Origin: an uncultured Longilinea sp.
Lineage (GTDB): Bacteria; Chloroflexota; Anaerolineae; Anaerolineales; Anaerolineaceae
Length of the DNA stretch: 14,428 nucleotides
Direction: 5' to 3'
NCBI GenBank assembly: GCA_937863945.1
Contig: CALMIB010000348.1
Span: 1 to 14,428 of the forward strand
Under the pieces are notes generated by a model that was not told the origin of the DNA, made no database searches, and worked only from the letters and a program-made list of their open reading frames with translations. The position numbers and the translations under genes are program-made. Positions 1 through 8,000 of the stretch are shown here, in pieces (within the stretch, counting starts at the first letter, position 1; each line of letters begins with the position of its first letter).

Positions 1-246
1 GAAATCGCCCAGGCCCAACACCAGCACGCCCAGGTGGAGGATGGCGAAGAAGAGCGCGATGACGAAGAAGGGCGTATAGCCCGGCGCGGCGGTTGTGGTG
101 GGCGCTGATTCGCCGGAACCATAGGCTGAACTTTTGACCGCGTCCTCTTTTTCCGGACCAGCCAGTTGTCTGCCGATCCAGTAGATGATCAGGACCAGCG
201 GGATGTAAATCAGAAACGCAAACGGAGGGGTTAACAAGATTTCCAT
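1..246 (-). CDS. NuoA-like (complex I subunit A / ND3 family) membrane subunit, partial
   Basis: The frame opens with ATG at 246 and is still open at the window edge, giving 82 residues. A spaced AGGAG lies about 8 nt upstream of the ATG, in the 23-bp gap after the antiporter gene. Residues 8-26 form a first membrane helix. A charged loop follows, with YGSGE at 42-46 where the family has a YECG/FESG-type motif. A second helix starts near residue 58 (GYTPFFVIALFFAIL). Aligned by eye without gaps to E. coli NuoA FYLVAMFFVIFDVEALYLF, it clearly belongs to this family. NuoA normally helps form the junction between the membrane arm and the quinone-binding module. Odd point: the acidic FDVE motif reads LHLG here, so Asp79 and Glu81 of E. 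coli correspond to His71 and Gly73. It is last in the visible part of the operon; NuoB/C/D/H/I-type genes may lie beyond the edge, but this is not seen. Confidence 0.75.
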   Translation of the reverse strand, partial: MEILLTPPFAFLIYIPLVLIIYWIGRQLAGPEKEDAVKSSAYGSGESAPTTTAAPGYTPFFVIALFFAILHLGVLVLGLGDF

Positions 247-269
247 GGTTTATCTCCTGTTCTCCTCGG

Positions 270-1787
270 TTAACCGCCCATCAACATGAACAGACCGAGC
301 GCAGCCCGGCTGGTCAGATTGGTCAGCAGGGAAGGCCATACGCCCAACAGCACGATCGCGAGCGCCAGGATGACCATTGGCGCGGCCATCCACGGCGAGA
401 TCTTCGCGCCTTCCTGCACGGTTTGCGAGGGTTGCCCGCGGTAGAGCCGGTTGACGATGGGAGCGTAGTATCCCAGCGAGAGCACGCTGTTGAGCGCGGC
501 AAAAATGACCAGCAGGATGGCGACGGTGTTCCCGGTTTCAAAACCGGAGACGAAGATCTGCCATTTTGACATGAAGCCGGCCAGCGGCGGCAGACCGCCC
601 AGCGCCAGCACGGCCAGACTGAAGCAAAAGGCCGTCAGCGGGTAGCGTTTGGACGCGCCGTTGAGATCGTCCAGCACGAGCGGCCCGTGGTGCCCTTTGG
701 CGATGTACAGCGCGTAGAGCAGAGCGCCGGCCGCGAGGAAGGCCAACCCCTTCATGAGGGCGTGGTTGAACAGGTGGAAGAAGCCGCCGATGGCGCCGTT
801 GGGCATGGCAAACGTGAAGGCCATGCCAAAGCCAATCAGCATGTAGCCGACGTGGCTGAGGCTGGAGTAGGCCAGCAGGCGTTTCACCTGCGTCTGGCGC
901 AGCGCCATCAGGTTACCTACCAGCAGGTTGAGCGCGCCAAAACCGAGCAGTAGATAGCCCCAAACCTGGCTGGTGGCGTACAGGATGCCCAGCGAGCGCA
1001 GCATGGCCACCAGGCCGGCTTCGATGACGATGCCGGAGAGCATGGCGCTGATGCCGGATGGCGCCTGCGAGTGCGCGTCGGGCAACCAGGTGTGCAGCGG
1101 AACCAACGCCGTTTTGACGCCAAAACCGATGATGAAAAGCGCGCCGGCTGCCAGCAGCAGCGGGTCGGCGGAGGCCGCGGCCAGCCGGAGTTCGTCGAAG
1201 CGCAGGCTGCCGGTGGCCGCGAAGGCTAGTGCGATGCCGAGCATCACCAGCGTTGAGCCGGTGGCGCTTTGCACCAGGTATTTCCAGCCGGCTTCCAGCG
1301 AGGCTTTTTGATCGCGGTAAAAAGCAACCAGGAAGTAGGAGGTGACCGCCATGACTTCGAACCACAGCCACAGGTTAAACAGGTCGGTGGCGCAGCCCAG
1401 GCCGATGATCGCGCCGATCATGGCGGTTAACAGGGCGTAGAACTTCTCCTCGCCCACTTCGCCTTGCATGTATTGCGCCGAGAAGAGCGTGACCAGGATG
1501 CCCAGCGCCAGCACCGTCACCGCCAGGAACAGCCCGAGGCCGTCCATGGTCAGGGTCAGCCCACCAAAATCGTGGCTGATGCCGGTGTAGTCGGCGGTGG
1601 CGCCGACCCCGGCAAAGTAGGTGAACACGCCGGTGGCAACCAGGATCAACACAGCCAGCCAGCGCGCCGGGTTTGCCGCGCTGGAACTGCCATTCTGGCG
1701 CGCCCACAGGCGGCCCAGGAGGTAGATAATCGGGGTCCCAAGCAGGGGCAGCCCAATGACCAGTGTGAAAGCGGTGTTTGCATTCAT
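270..1787 (-). CDS. Antiporter-like proton/ion-translocating subunit (NuoM/NuoN/MrpD type)
   Basis: This 505-residue protein is almost entirely hydrophobic, with about 14 predicted membrane helices, the usual length for the family. The proton-antiporter core is easy to see: FEVMAVTSYFLVAF with Glu144, GVKTALVPLHTWLPDAHSQAP with Lys225 (235-242 is the PDAHSQAP signature), VKRLLAYSSLSHVGYM at 301-316, FHLFNHALMKGLAF with His338, His342 and Lys346, and GFMSKW with Lys408. These are the charged residues of the central membrane axis that carry ions in complex I, Mrp and group-4 hydrogenases. HSQAP favours NuoM/HyfB/MrpD-like members over NuoL. Odd point: SGIVIEAGL has Glu256 where NuoM and MrpD members usually carry a lysine. 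It starts 2 bp after the stop of the NuoL-like gene and so is translated from the same transcript. Whether it moves H+ or Na+ cannot be told from sequence. Confidence 0.88.
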   Translation of the reverse strand: MNANTAFTLVIGLPLLGTPIIYLLGRLWARQNGSSSAANPARWLAVLILVATGVFTYFAGVGATADYTGISHDFGGLTLTMDGLGLFLAVTVLALGILVTLFSAQYMQGEVGEEKFYALLTAMIGAIIGLGCATDLFNLWLWFEVMAVTSYFLVAFYRDQKASLEAGWKYLVQSATGSTLVMLGIALAFAATGSLRFDELRLAAASADPLLLAAGALFIIGFGVKTALVPLHTWLPDAHSQAPSGISAMLSGIVIEAGLVAMLRSLGILYATSQVWGYLLLGFGALNLLVGNLMALRQTQVKRLLAYSSLSHVGYMLIGFGMAFTFAMPNGAIGGFFHLFNHALMKGLAFLAAGALLYALYIAKGHHGPLVLDDLNGASKRYPLTAFCFSLAVLALGGLPPLAGFMSKWQIFVSGFETGNTVAILLVIFAALNSVLSLGYYAPIVNRLYRGQPSQTVQEGAKISPWMAAPMVILALAIVLLGVWPSLLTNLTSRAALGLFMLMGG

Positions 1788-1789
1788 GG

Positions 1790-3538
1790 CTACCCTCCGA
1801 AGATGACCACGGCCAGCACGATGATCAGACCGGCGATGATGCCAAAGATGTTCCAGTTGAGCAGGCCGGTCTGTGTGGCGCGCAGGGCTTCGGCGGCGCT
1901 CTGCGTGCCTTTGACAATGCCGCGGTTGATCGCCTCAAAGCCAAAGCTGTCGGCTGCGGCCTGTCCGACGCCCTTCAGAGCGTTGCTCAGGCCGGTGAGC
2001 CTGCCGCGCCACCACCAGGCCGCCAGGCCCAGCGCGATGACGATGAGCGCGATCAGGGTGGGCAGGCTGAGCACTTCGTGGATCACTTCACCGAGCGAAG
2101 AAATCTCGATGCCGTGCGCGGGCAGCGTTTCGGGGCCCAGCAACTTGCCAAATGAGCCGGCCAGCAGCCAGGAAGTGAGCGTGGCAAAGGCCAGCGGGAT
2201 GAGTGCGACCTTCATAGCGGGGCCGGCATCGTGCACGTGCTGATCGGAATGCGGTTCGCCGTAGAACACCATCCAGACGCAGCGGAAGGTGTACAGGGCG
2301 GTGATGCCCGCGCCGATCAGCATGACGATGTACGTCCAGACCGGGGCATTTGCCAGGCCGGCTTCGAGCACCATTTCCTTGCTCCAGAAGCCGTTGAGGA
2401 TGGGAATGCCGGCCAGGGCCAGGCCGCCAATGATGAACACGGCGCGCACCAGCGGCATCTGTTTGCCCAGGCCGCCCATCTGGCGCATGTCGCGCGTGCC
2501 CACCGAGTGGATCACCGCGCCGGCGCCGAGGAAGAGCAGCGCTTTGAAGATCGAGTGGCTGAACAGGTGGAACTGGCTGGCATAAATGCCCCCCGCGCCG
2601 ATGGCGTAGAACATGTAGCCGAGCTGGCTGACGGTTGAATAGGCCAACACGCGTTTGAGATCGTTGGAAACCAATGCCATGACGGCGGCCATCAAAGCGG
2701 TGATCATGCCCACCAGCAGCACGGCGGTGGTCCAACCGGGCACATCCTTGAAGGCCGGGTAGAAACGTGCCATCAGGTACACGCCGGCATTGACCATTGT
2801 GGCCGCATGGATGAGCGCGCTGATGGGGGTGGGAGCTTCCATCGCGTCGGGCAACCAGGTCTGGAAGGGGAACTGCGCCGATTTGGCCGCGGCAGCGATG
2901 AGGAACCCGAAGGCCATGATGCCCAGCCACTTAGCGGGCATCAGCGCCGGGTTGGCGATGAATGCGTTGAAGTCCATCGAACCGGTGACCGCGTACAGCA
3001 GCAGCGCGCCGGCCAGCAGGCCCACGCCGCCGATCTGGGTGATGATCAGGGCTTTGATGCCGCCGGCAACTGCCTTGGGATCGTCATTGTGGAAGGAGAT
3101 CAAAGCGTAGGAGCACAGCGCGGTGATTTCCCAGAAGAAGAAGACCAACAGCATGTTGCTGGTGAGCACCAGTCCGGACATGGCGCCGATAAAGAACAGC
3201 ACCATGGCGTAATAACGGCCGAGTTGATCCTCGCCTTGCATGTAATCCACCGAGAAGATCACCGCCAGCGAGCCGATCACCGTGGCGACCACGGTCAAGA
3301 AGACGCCCAGGCCGTCGGCCACGAAGGTGAAATTGCCAAACACGCTGCCCAACGGCAGGTTGACGACGATCTGGCTGGAGCTGTAGGGGATGAGCGCAAC
3401 GCCCGCGCCGCCCGCCAGCAGGGCAAAGGCGACGGCAATGCGGTGCTGCAGGCCGGTATGCTTATTCCCGACCAGCCAGACGATCAGGCCGCCCACCCAG
3501 GGAATGGCGATTGTGAGGAGTAATAAGGTGGTTGCCAT
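1790..3538 (-). CDS. NuoL-like (complex I subunit L / ND5 family) ion-pumping subunit
   Basis: A 582-residue polytopic membrane protein, slightly shorter than the usual ~610 of NuoL. Family landmarks occur in order: WEITALCSYALISF with Glu137, AAAAKSAQFPFQTWLPDAMEAPTPISALIHAATMV with Lys219 and His244, LKRVLAYSTVSQLGYM at 294-309, FHLFSHSIFKALLFLGAGAVIH with His324, His328 and Lys332, and GFWSKEMV with Lys387. The PTPISALIHAATMVNAGVYL stretch separates NuoL from NuoM/N. The C-terminus has a TQTGLLNWN segment and a last hydrophobic helix (555-580), like the end of NuoL after its lateral helix, so that element may be retained. All ion-path Lys/Glu residues I can place are present, suggesting a working pump channel. 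It lies 3 bp after the NuoK-like gene and 2 bp before the NuoM/N-like gene. Confidence 0.92.
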   Translation of the reverse strand: MATTLLLLTIAIPWVGGLIVWLVGNKHTGLQHRIAVAFALLAGGAGVALIPYSSSQIVVNLPLGSVFGNFTFVADGLGVFLTVVATVIGSLAVIFSVDYMQGEDQLGRYYAMVLFFIGAMSGLVLTSNMLLVFFFWEITALCSYALISFHNDDPKAVAGGIKALIITQIGGVGLLAGALLLYAVTGSMDFNAFIANPALMPAKWLGIMAFGFLIAAAAKSAQFPFQTWLPDAMEAPTPISALIHAATMVNAGVYLMARFYPAFKDVPGWTTAVLLVGMITALMAAVMALVSNDLKRVLAYSTVSQLGYMFYAIGAGGIYASQFHLFSHSIFKALLFLGAGAVIHSVGTRDMRQMGGLGKQMPLVRAVFIIGGLALAGIPILNGFWSKEMVLEAGLANAPVWTYIVMLIGAGITALYTFRCVWMVFYGEPHSDQHVHDAGPAMKVALIPLAFATLTSWLLAGSFGKLLGPETLPAHGIEISSLGEVIHEVLSLPTLIALIVIALGLAAWWWRGRLTGLSNALKGVGQAAADSFGFEAINRGIVKGTQSAAEALRATQTGLLNWNIFGIIAGLIIVLAVVIFGG

Positions 3539-3541
3539 GTC

Positions 3542-3853
3542 TTATCTCCGCAATGTGGTGAGCGCCGTGGTATCCAGCTTGCCGGTGTGGCGGCGGATTT
3601 GAACCGCCAGCGCCAGGCCGACAACCGCGACAATCGTGTCGGCAACGATGACCACCAGCGCCATGCTTTGCGCCGTGACCATGTCGCCTTGCAGGCGTCC
3701 GGCCAAAATGAAGGCCACCAGCACGCCCTTGACCATGATTTGAAGGGCAATGATGATTTTGATCAGGTTGCGGACCGCCAGGAGGGCGTACAGCCCGATG
3801 CCCAGCAACCCCAGGATCACCAGACCGGCAATAACAGGGATGGAGATGTTCAT
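3542..3853 (-). CDS. NuoK/MrpC-like small membrane subunit with altered acidic residues
   Basis: A 103-residue protein with three membrane helices, the standard size for NuoK/MrpC. The RNLIKIIIALQIM segment (28-40) and the tail GLALAVQIRRHTGKLDTTALTTLRR (79-103) align by eye without gaps to E. coli NuoK; GLYALL..RNLIK also resembles MbhG/MrpC. NuoK uses two buried glutamates (E. coli Glu36 and Glu72) in the E-channel. Here the first falls on Gln38 and the second on Val75; the only nearby acid is Asp72, three residues earlier, and Lys42 is an extra buried basic residue. The ATG overlaps the stop of the upstream MbhD-like gene as ATGA, so translation is probably coupled. Its role is probably to link the antiporter subunits to the rest of the membrane arm. 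Confidence 0.85.
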   Translation of the reverse strand: MNISIPVIAGLVILGLLGIGLYALLAVRNLIKIIIALQIMVKGVLVAFILAGRLQGDMVTAQSMALVVIVADTIVAVVGLALAVQIRRHTGKLDTTALTTLRR

Positions 3854-4329
3854 GGTTCCACCGCTTCTTTCTTGCCATCGGCCAGCAGCCCCAGCATGGC
3901 TAACGCGCCCGCGAAAATCAGCACCCCGATCAGGAACATATCCAGGCTGCGCGCCTGCCAGAGTGTATTGCCCAACTGGCTTTCCGGGAGGCCGGGCACG
4001 GCAACATTCACGCCCGGCAGCAGCAACCAGCCCACCAGCAGCGCGGCAACGGCAATAACCGCCCAGGCCAGCGGCCGGGAAATTACCGGATGGGATGGTT
4101 GGGCCTCGTCACCGGCGATGTTGATCGCAAAGACAAATAACACGGTGACCAACCCGGCACCCACGCTTAATTCGATGACGGCGATTTCTGGTGCGCCCAA
4201 AAGGTACAGGAACAGGGCAACCAGGGCGCTGCAGCCTGCCAGCCAGATGGCGGATACCAGCAAGCGTTTTGTCCGGATTGCCATGATGGCGCATAGCAGA
4301 ATCCCTGTCATAATGAGAATATGCCACAT
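3850..4329 (-). CDS. MbhD/DUF4040-like membrane subunit, first gene of the complex-I-like operon
   Basis: From the ATG at 4329 the product has 159 residues and about five membrane helices. I chose this start because a perfect AAGGAGGT lies 6 nt upstream (4336-4343). An in-frame ATG at 4368 would add 13 polar residues, overlap that site and lie almost on the predicted transcription start. Residues 45-69 (GAPEIAVIELSVGAGLVTVLFVFAI) match the core of MbhD / the MrpA C-terminal region (APDxALT....G.....LF), with Glu48 and Glu53 in the membrane. A second part (114-150, LPESQLGNTLWQARSLDMFLIGVLIFAGALAMLGLL) resembles the distal part of NuoJ/MbhE-type subunits. It takes the place that NuoJ holds before NuoK in a nuo operon. 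It could be annotated as NuoJ, MrpB-like or MbhD; MbhD/DUF4040 fits best to my eye. Confidence 0.75.
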   Translation of the reverse strand: MWHILIMTGILLCAIMAIRTKRLLVSAIWLAGCSALVALFLYLLGAPEIAVIELSVGAGLVTVLFVFAINIAGDEAQPSHPVISRPLAWAVIAVAALLVGWLLLPGVNVAVPGLPESQLGNTLWQARSLDMFLIGVLIFAGALAMLGLLADGKKEAVEP

Positions 4330-4335
4330 GGGACG

Positions 4336-4343
4336 ACCTCCTT
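4336..4343 (-). promoter_or_regulatory. Strong ribosome binding site deciding the start of the MbhD-like gene
   Basis: On the minus strand the sequence reads AAGGAGGT, fully complementary to the 3' end of 16S rRNA. It is 6 nt before the ATG at 4329. It supports that start over the longer frame beginning at 4368. Confidence 0.8.
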
Positions 4344-4372
4344 CGAGGATGGAAAAATAGGGGGACACTTTG

Positions 4373-4401
4373 GGTATAACTTAGGCCGTTCCAGATGTCA
4401 T
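4373..4401 (-). promoter_or_regulatory. Predicted sigma70-like promoter of the complex-I-like operon
   Basis: Minus strand: ATGACA (-35, 4396-4401, 5 of 6 matches to TTGACA), a 17-nt spacer, then TATACC (-10, 4373-4378, 4 of 6 matches). Transcription would start near 4366, giving a leader of about 37 nt that includes the strong ribosome binding site. The element sits in the only sizeable gap upstream of the operon. It was found by eye, without scoring. Confidence 0.4.
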
Positions 4402-4507
4402 GTGTAATTATTCACAAGTATTCGCGCACTCTATCCTGAATCATTGAGCGAATAAATTAACGATTTTGGACAAAATATGTGTAATTTGCTCCATGCCGGG
4501 CTTGATG

Positions 4508-4547
4508 AAAATGAGGGCATCGTTTAAATTGCTAAATGATGCCCTCA
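4508..4547 (-). terminator. Intrinsic terminator after the macroglobulin / unknown-protein pair
   Basis: TGAGGGCATC (4512-4521) pairs perfectly with GATGCCCTCA (4538-4547). A G-T wobble and three A-T pairs extend the stem to 14 bp around an 8-nt loop. On the minus strand it is followed by TTTT (4508-4511). It lies 26 nt past the stop at 4574, so it ends that transcript before the complex-I-like operon begins. On the plus strand only a broken T tract follows (CAGTCTTCTTTT), so any plus-strand activity would be weaker. Confidence 0.85.
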
Positions 4548-4573
4548 CAGTCTTCTTTTGTGCGATGGTCGGA

Positions 4574-5050
4574 TCAGGTTTGACGGAGGACGGTCTCCAG
4601 GTCGGCCAGCAGGGCCTTTTGATCTTCCGGATCGGTGACCTTTTGCGCGTATTGGCGGGCCTGGGCCAGGTAATCATCGCGCAGGGTGTGATTTCCAGCA
4701 GCGGCCGCAGCGCGCGCGAGCGCCTCGCAGGCATAGCTCATCAAAAATGGTGCTTCTCCGTCGGCGCGGCTGGCCGCCAGCGATTTTTCTGCGTACCGGC
4801 GGGCGTTATCCGGCTGACGCAGCAGTACATAGATGCGCGATGTTTGCCAGTAGGCGATGGATTCTTTTCCGGGTGTGCAATCCGGCCGCTGCGTCCAATG
4901 GTAATGCGACGCCAGGCTCAGGCGGATCATCTGCTCGTCCTCTTCGGGCGTGCGGTCGGTTTTGTCCATCAACTCCCAGGCCTGGTTGAAACAGGCTGCC
5001 GAGAAGTGTCGGTGGGCTGCTTGAAGGTCCAATGGGGTTTGCGTACTCAT
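4574..5050 (-). CDS. Conserved protein of unknown function, TPR-like helical
   Basis: A 158-residue soluble protein without signal peptide or membrane helix. It has a recognisable block FNQAWELMDKTDRTPEEDEQMIRLSLASHYHW at 21-52, which I recall from small uncharacterised proteins of several bacterial phyla (family resemblance from memory, no name I trust). After it come helix pairs of tetratricopeptide-like character: WQTSRIYVLLRQPDNARRYAEKSLAAS (68-94) and APFLMSYACEALARAAAAAGN (100-120), then YLAQARQYAQKV (127-138). This suggests a helical scaffold for protein contacts; no catalytic motif is visible. The ATG at 5050 has no clear Shine-Dalgarno. It starts 28 bp after the macroglobulin stop with no promoter in between, so the two are probably co-transcribed. 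A cytosolic protein next to a surface lipoprotein gives no clear functional link. Confidence 0.8.
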   Translation of the reverse strand: MSTQTPLDLQAAHRHFSAACFNQAWELMDKTDRTPEEDEQMIRLSLASHYHWTQRPDCTPGKESIAYWQTSRIYVLLRQPDNARRYAEKSLAASRADGEAPFLMSYACEALARAAAAAGNHTLRDDYLAQARQYAQKVTDPEDQKALLADLETVLRQT

Positions 5051-5078
5051 GGTGTTGCTGGACGCCCCTATTATTGGG

Positions 5079-8000
5079 TTAAGGTTGGATGGTCAGCAGA
5101 TTCCCGGCGCTGGTGGCCTCAACTTCCGGGAAGTAGTAAATGAAGGCATGTGCCGGCAACACCTGGAACTCGCCGGCCGTGGTGGGAACAAGCTGGTAGG
5201 ACAGTTCGTAGGTGCCGGCGGGCAGGTAGGGTGCCACCCAGGTGACCGACTGATCGGTGATTTGCGGATTGCCGAAGTACCACCAGCCCCACCCCTGGCT
5301 GAACGGACTGCGCGGGGAGTAAAGCGGATCGAGAGTCCCTTCGGTTAGATAAAGCTGGCTGGTTTTCAAGCTCAGGTCGAGCACTTCCGCGCCGGCGGGA
5401 AGCCAATCTTTCACCACGGCATAATATTGGTCGCTGGGCACGGTCAGCGTGAGCCGAACCCACACCGATTGGTTGGCACCCAGGCGCGCGGATGTAACTT
5501 CCTTGCAATCGGGCAGCACGCACGAGCCGTCGGGTTGGTAGTAACGGCGTTCGAGCGTCATGCCCCGGTTAAGCGGGGCCGCGTCCTGGGCCGGACGGTT
5601 GACGGTCAGGTAGGCGCGGTAGTACAGGCGGCCCGGTCCGGCCTGCCGGGAGATGAGCAGTTCGTTGGGGCTTTGCGGAAGCAACTGGCCGATGGGCACG
5701 CTGGCGCGCACCGGGTTGAGGGACGTGGCGCCGCCGGCTTCACCGCTGGCCAGTGGCGTGTCGTTGAGTGCAGCCGCGAATTCGTAACTGGCCTGCAGGT
5801 CTCCGGTGCCCTGCATGGTTTCGATCAACGCGGTCAATACCCAGGCGGATTCGTAACTGGTGGACCAGCCGCCAATTTCCTTGCGGTTGGTGATCAAATA
5901 ACGGGCCGCATCCACCAGCAGCGGGCTGGCCGGGTCGAGACGCGCCAGGGCATAGGTGACGATGGCGGTGCTCAGGTTGCGGGTGACGAAATTCTGACGG
6001 TATTCAACCGCGTCCTGCCAGTTCACGCCGCTGGCCGAGCGGAGCGCGGTGGCCTGCAAATCGGAGAGCAAGGTTTGGGTGTCGCCATTGCCAGGGTCAA
6101 TCTTTTCCAACGCCAGGGCCAGCATGGCCTTGGCCCACGGATTCAACCGGCTGCGCAACCCCAGCAGTGCCTGCGGTTCCAGTCCGGTTTCGCCGGCTTC
6201 TGCCAGTACAAAGTACTGGAAGGCCAGGCGGTCCAGTTGATAATCTTCGGAGGCCATTTGCGGGGTGATCAGGCTGGCCCACAGGTATTGCAGGCCGGCG
6301 TCATATGTCCTGGGCTCCACCTCAAAGCCGGCAGCCCTGGCGCGGATCAACGCCCACAGCGCGTACGTTGAAATTTGCGGGTTACTCTCGGAATTCGCAT
6401 CCCAGCCCCAACCGCCGTCGGATTTCTGGCGGGCATAGAGGTTTGGCAGGTCGGCTTGGATCTGTTCGCTCAACCGGTTTTCCAGCGCGGCGTTGCCGAT
6501 GCCCAACTCGCGGATGGCCCGATAGGTCTCCAGATTGGGCAGGATGCGCGATACGATCGTTTCGGTGAAGTCGTAGTGAGATTGCTCCAGCACGGTCAAA
6601 TCAGACAGCACCGCTGCGGCAAGCGACGGCGAAAGTTCAATGCTCAACTCACCTGCTTCCGCCGCGAAAGTGCGCGGCAGAGAGACTATTTCCTGGCGGG
6701 CACCGGCTTCATCGAGCACGCCGGCTGTGCCAAAGGTTTGCGGCGACAGGTATTTCAGCACCTGCAGCTTGCCCCAGGTCGGCCGGGCAAAATCCTCCAA
6801 CCCGCCGCCGCGCGCGCCAAACACCAGGTCAATCTCGTCCACACTTTCCACGCTGCCCCACCAGGCCACGCGCTGCTGGCCGCCCGCCGCCACCTGCACG
6901 CTTTGCACAGCCCGGGCAGGTTCATCGAACACAAACCCGGCTGCCTGCAGGCTGGCATCTACCACCATGGCCTGGTCGGTGTTGTTGTGAACCACGGCTG
7001 CCAGTTCCAGGTGGTCGCCGGCGACCAGGAAGCGCGGGGTGACCGGGCGCACAAGCAGGTCGCGGGTGGCAATGATTTCCAGTTCGGCTTCGCCAACCAA
7101 TGAGTCCATCGTGATGCCGCGCACCATACCCACCCAGGTGGTGACATTATCCGGCAGCGTCAGGCTGACCTGCGCGCGGCCGTCCTCATCGGTGACCACC
7201 TCGCCGCTCCAAAAGGCGGTGTCGCGAAATTCTTCGCGGACGGTTGTGCCAACAGCCATATCGCCGCCGCCGCCGCCGCGACCGGGCGGCAGGACAATCG
7301 CGCGCCGGCCGTAGGCGGCCAGCGATAGACTGGTGAACACGCCCAGGTTTTGTTCGCCGTAATAGGCCTCGATAATCGACGCCGAATTGGGGTCAGCCAG
7401 CGCCAGAACGGCTTTGTCCACCAGCGCGAGTGAAAATTCACCTTCGACGGGTTGTCCGTGTGAATCGCGCACTTCCAGCGTCACGGTCAAATTACCGGCG
7501 GGTTGGGCGCGCTCGGGTTCGCCTGTGAGGCTGATCGCCAGGATTTGTTCGGCTGGGTCCACCGGGATTTCGATAAAACCCTGGCGGAAGTCAAAGTGGT
7601 CTCCATCTCTGCCCAGCAGGGTGACCGACAGATAAACATTCGGCGCGAAGGAAGCCTCCAGGGGTAATTGGTAGTTCAATCCCGGCCCGGAAATTTCGAC
7701 CACCTCGCTTTGCATAACCCTGGCCCGCTCAACCGTGATCAACGCGATGGCGCCGGCGGGGTAGGGGTTGGGAATGAACACCTGGGCAGTTTCACCCGGC
7801 GCGTAACCCTGCGCATCCAGCGTGAGGCGCAGACGCTGGTTGGCAAGCGAGGGCCAGGGGGCCGACCCCGCGCCGCCCACCCAGGCCCACCCCTCAGTGA
7901 GGCTGCCGCCGCCGGACACGCTCACCTGGTAAATGCCGGGTTCCTGTGGCGTGAAGGCAATCCGCGCCAGGCCGTCAGGGCCGGTGGCAAAATCGGTGCT

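Noticed and set aside
1464..2243. Plus-strand open frame of 259 codons opposite the NuoL/NuoM-like genes
   Set aside because: The product is low-complexity and has no recognisable motif. It lies fully across two certain genes and their junction, so it is a mirror of GC-rich codon use.
4330..4368. Longer version of the MbhD-like protein starting at ATG 4368
   Set aside because: It would put the perfect AAGGAGGT inside the coding region and starts at about the predicted transcription start. The 13 added residues are polar and not family-like.
4512..4547. Reading the strong hairpin as a bidirectional terminator
   Set aside because: The gene on the other side is also on the minus strand and transcribed away, so no plus-strand transcript needs ending here; the plus-side T tract is also interrupted.
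5427..6371. Plus-strand open frame of 314 codons inside the macroglobulin gene
   Set aside because: Antisense to a well-supported domain (thioester-type region); composition rich in His/Gly/Gln/Arg without motifs, as expected of a reverse-frame shadow.
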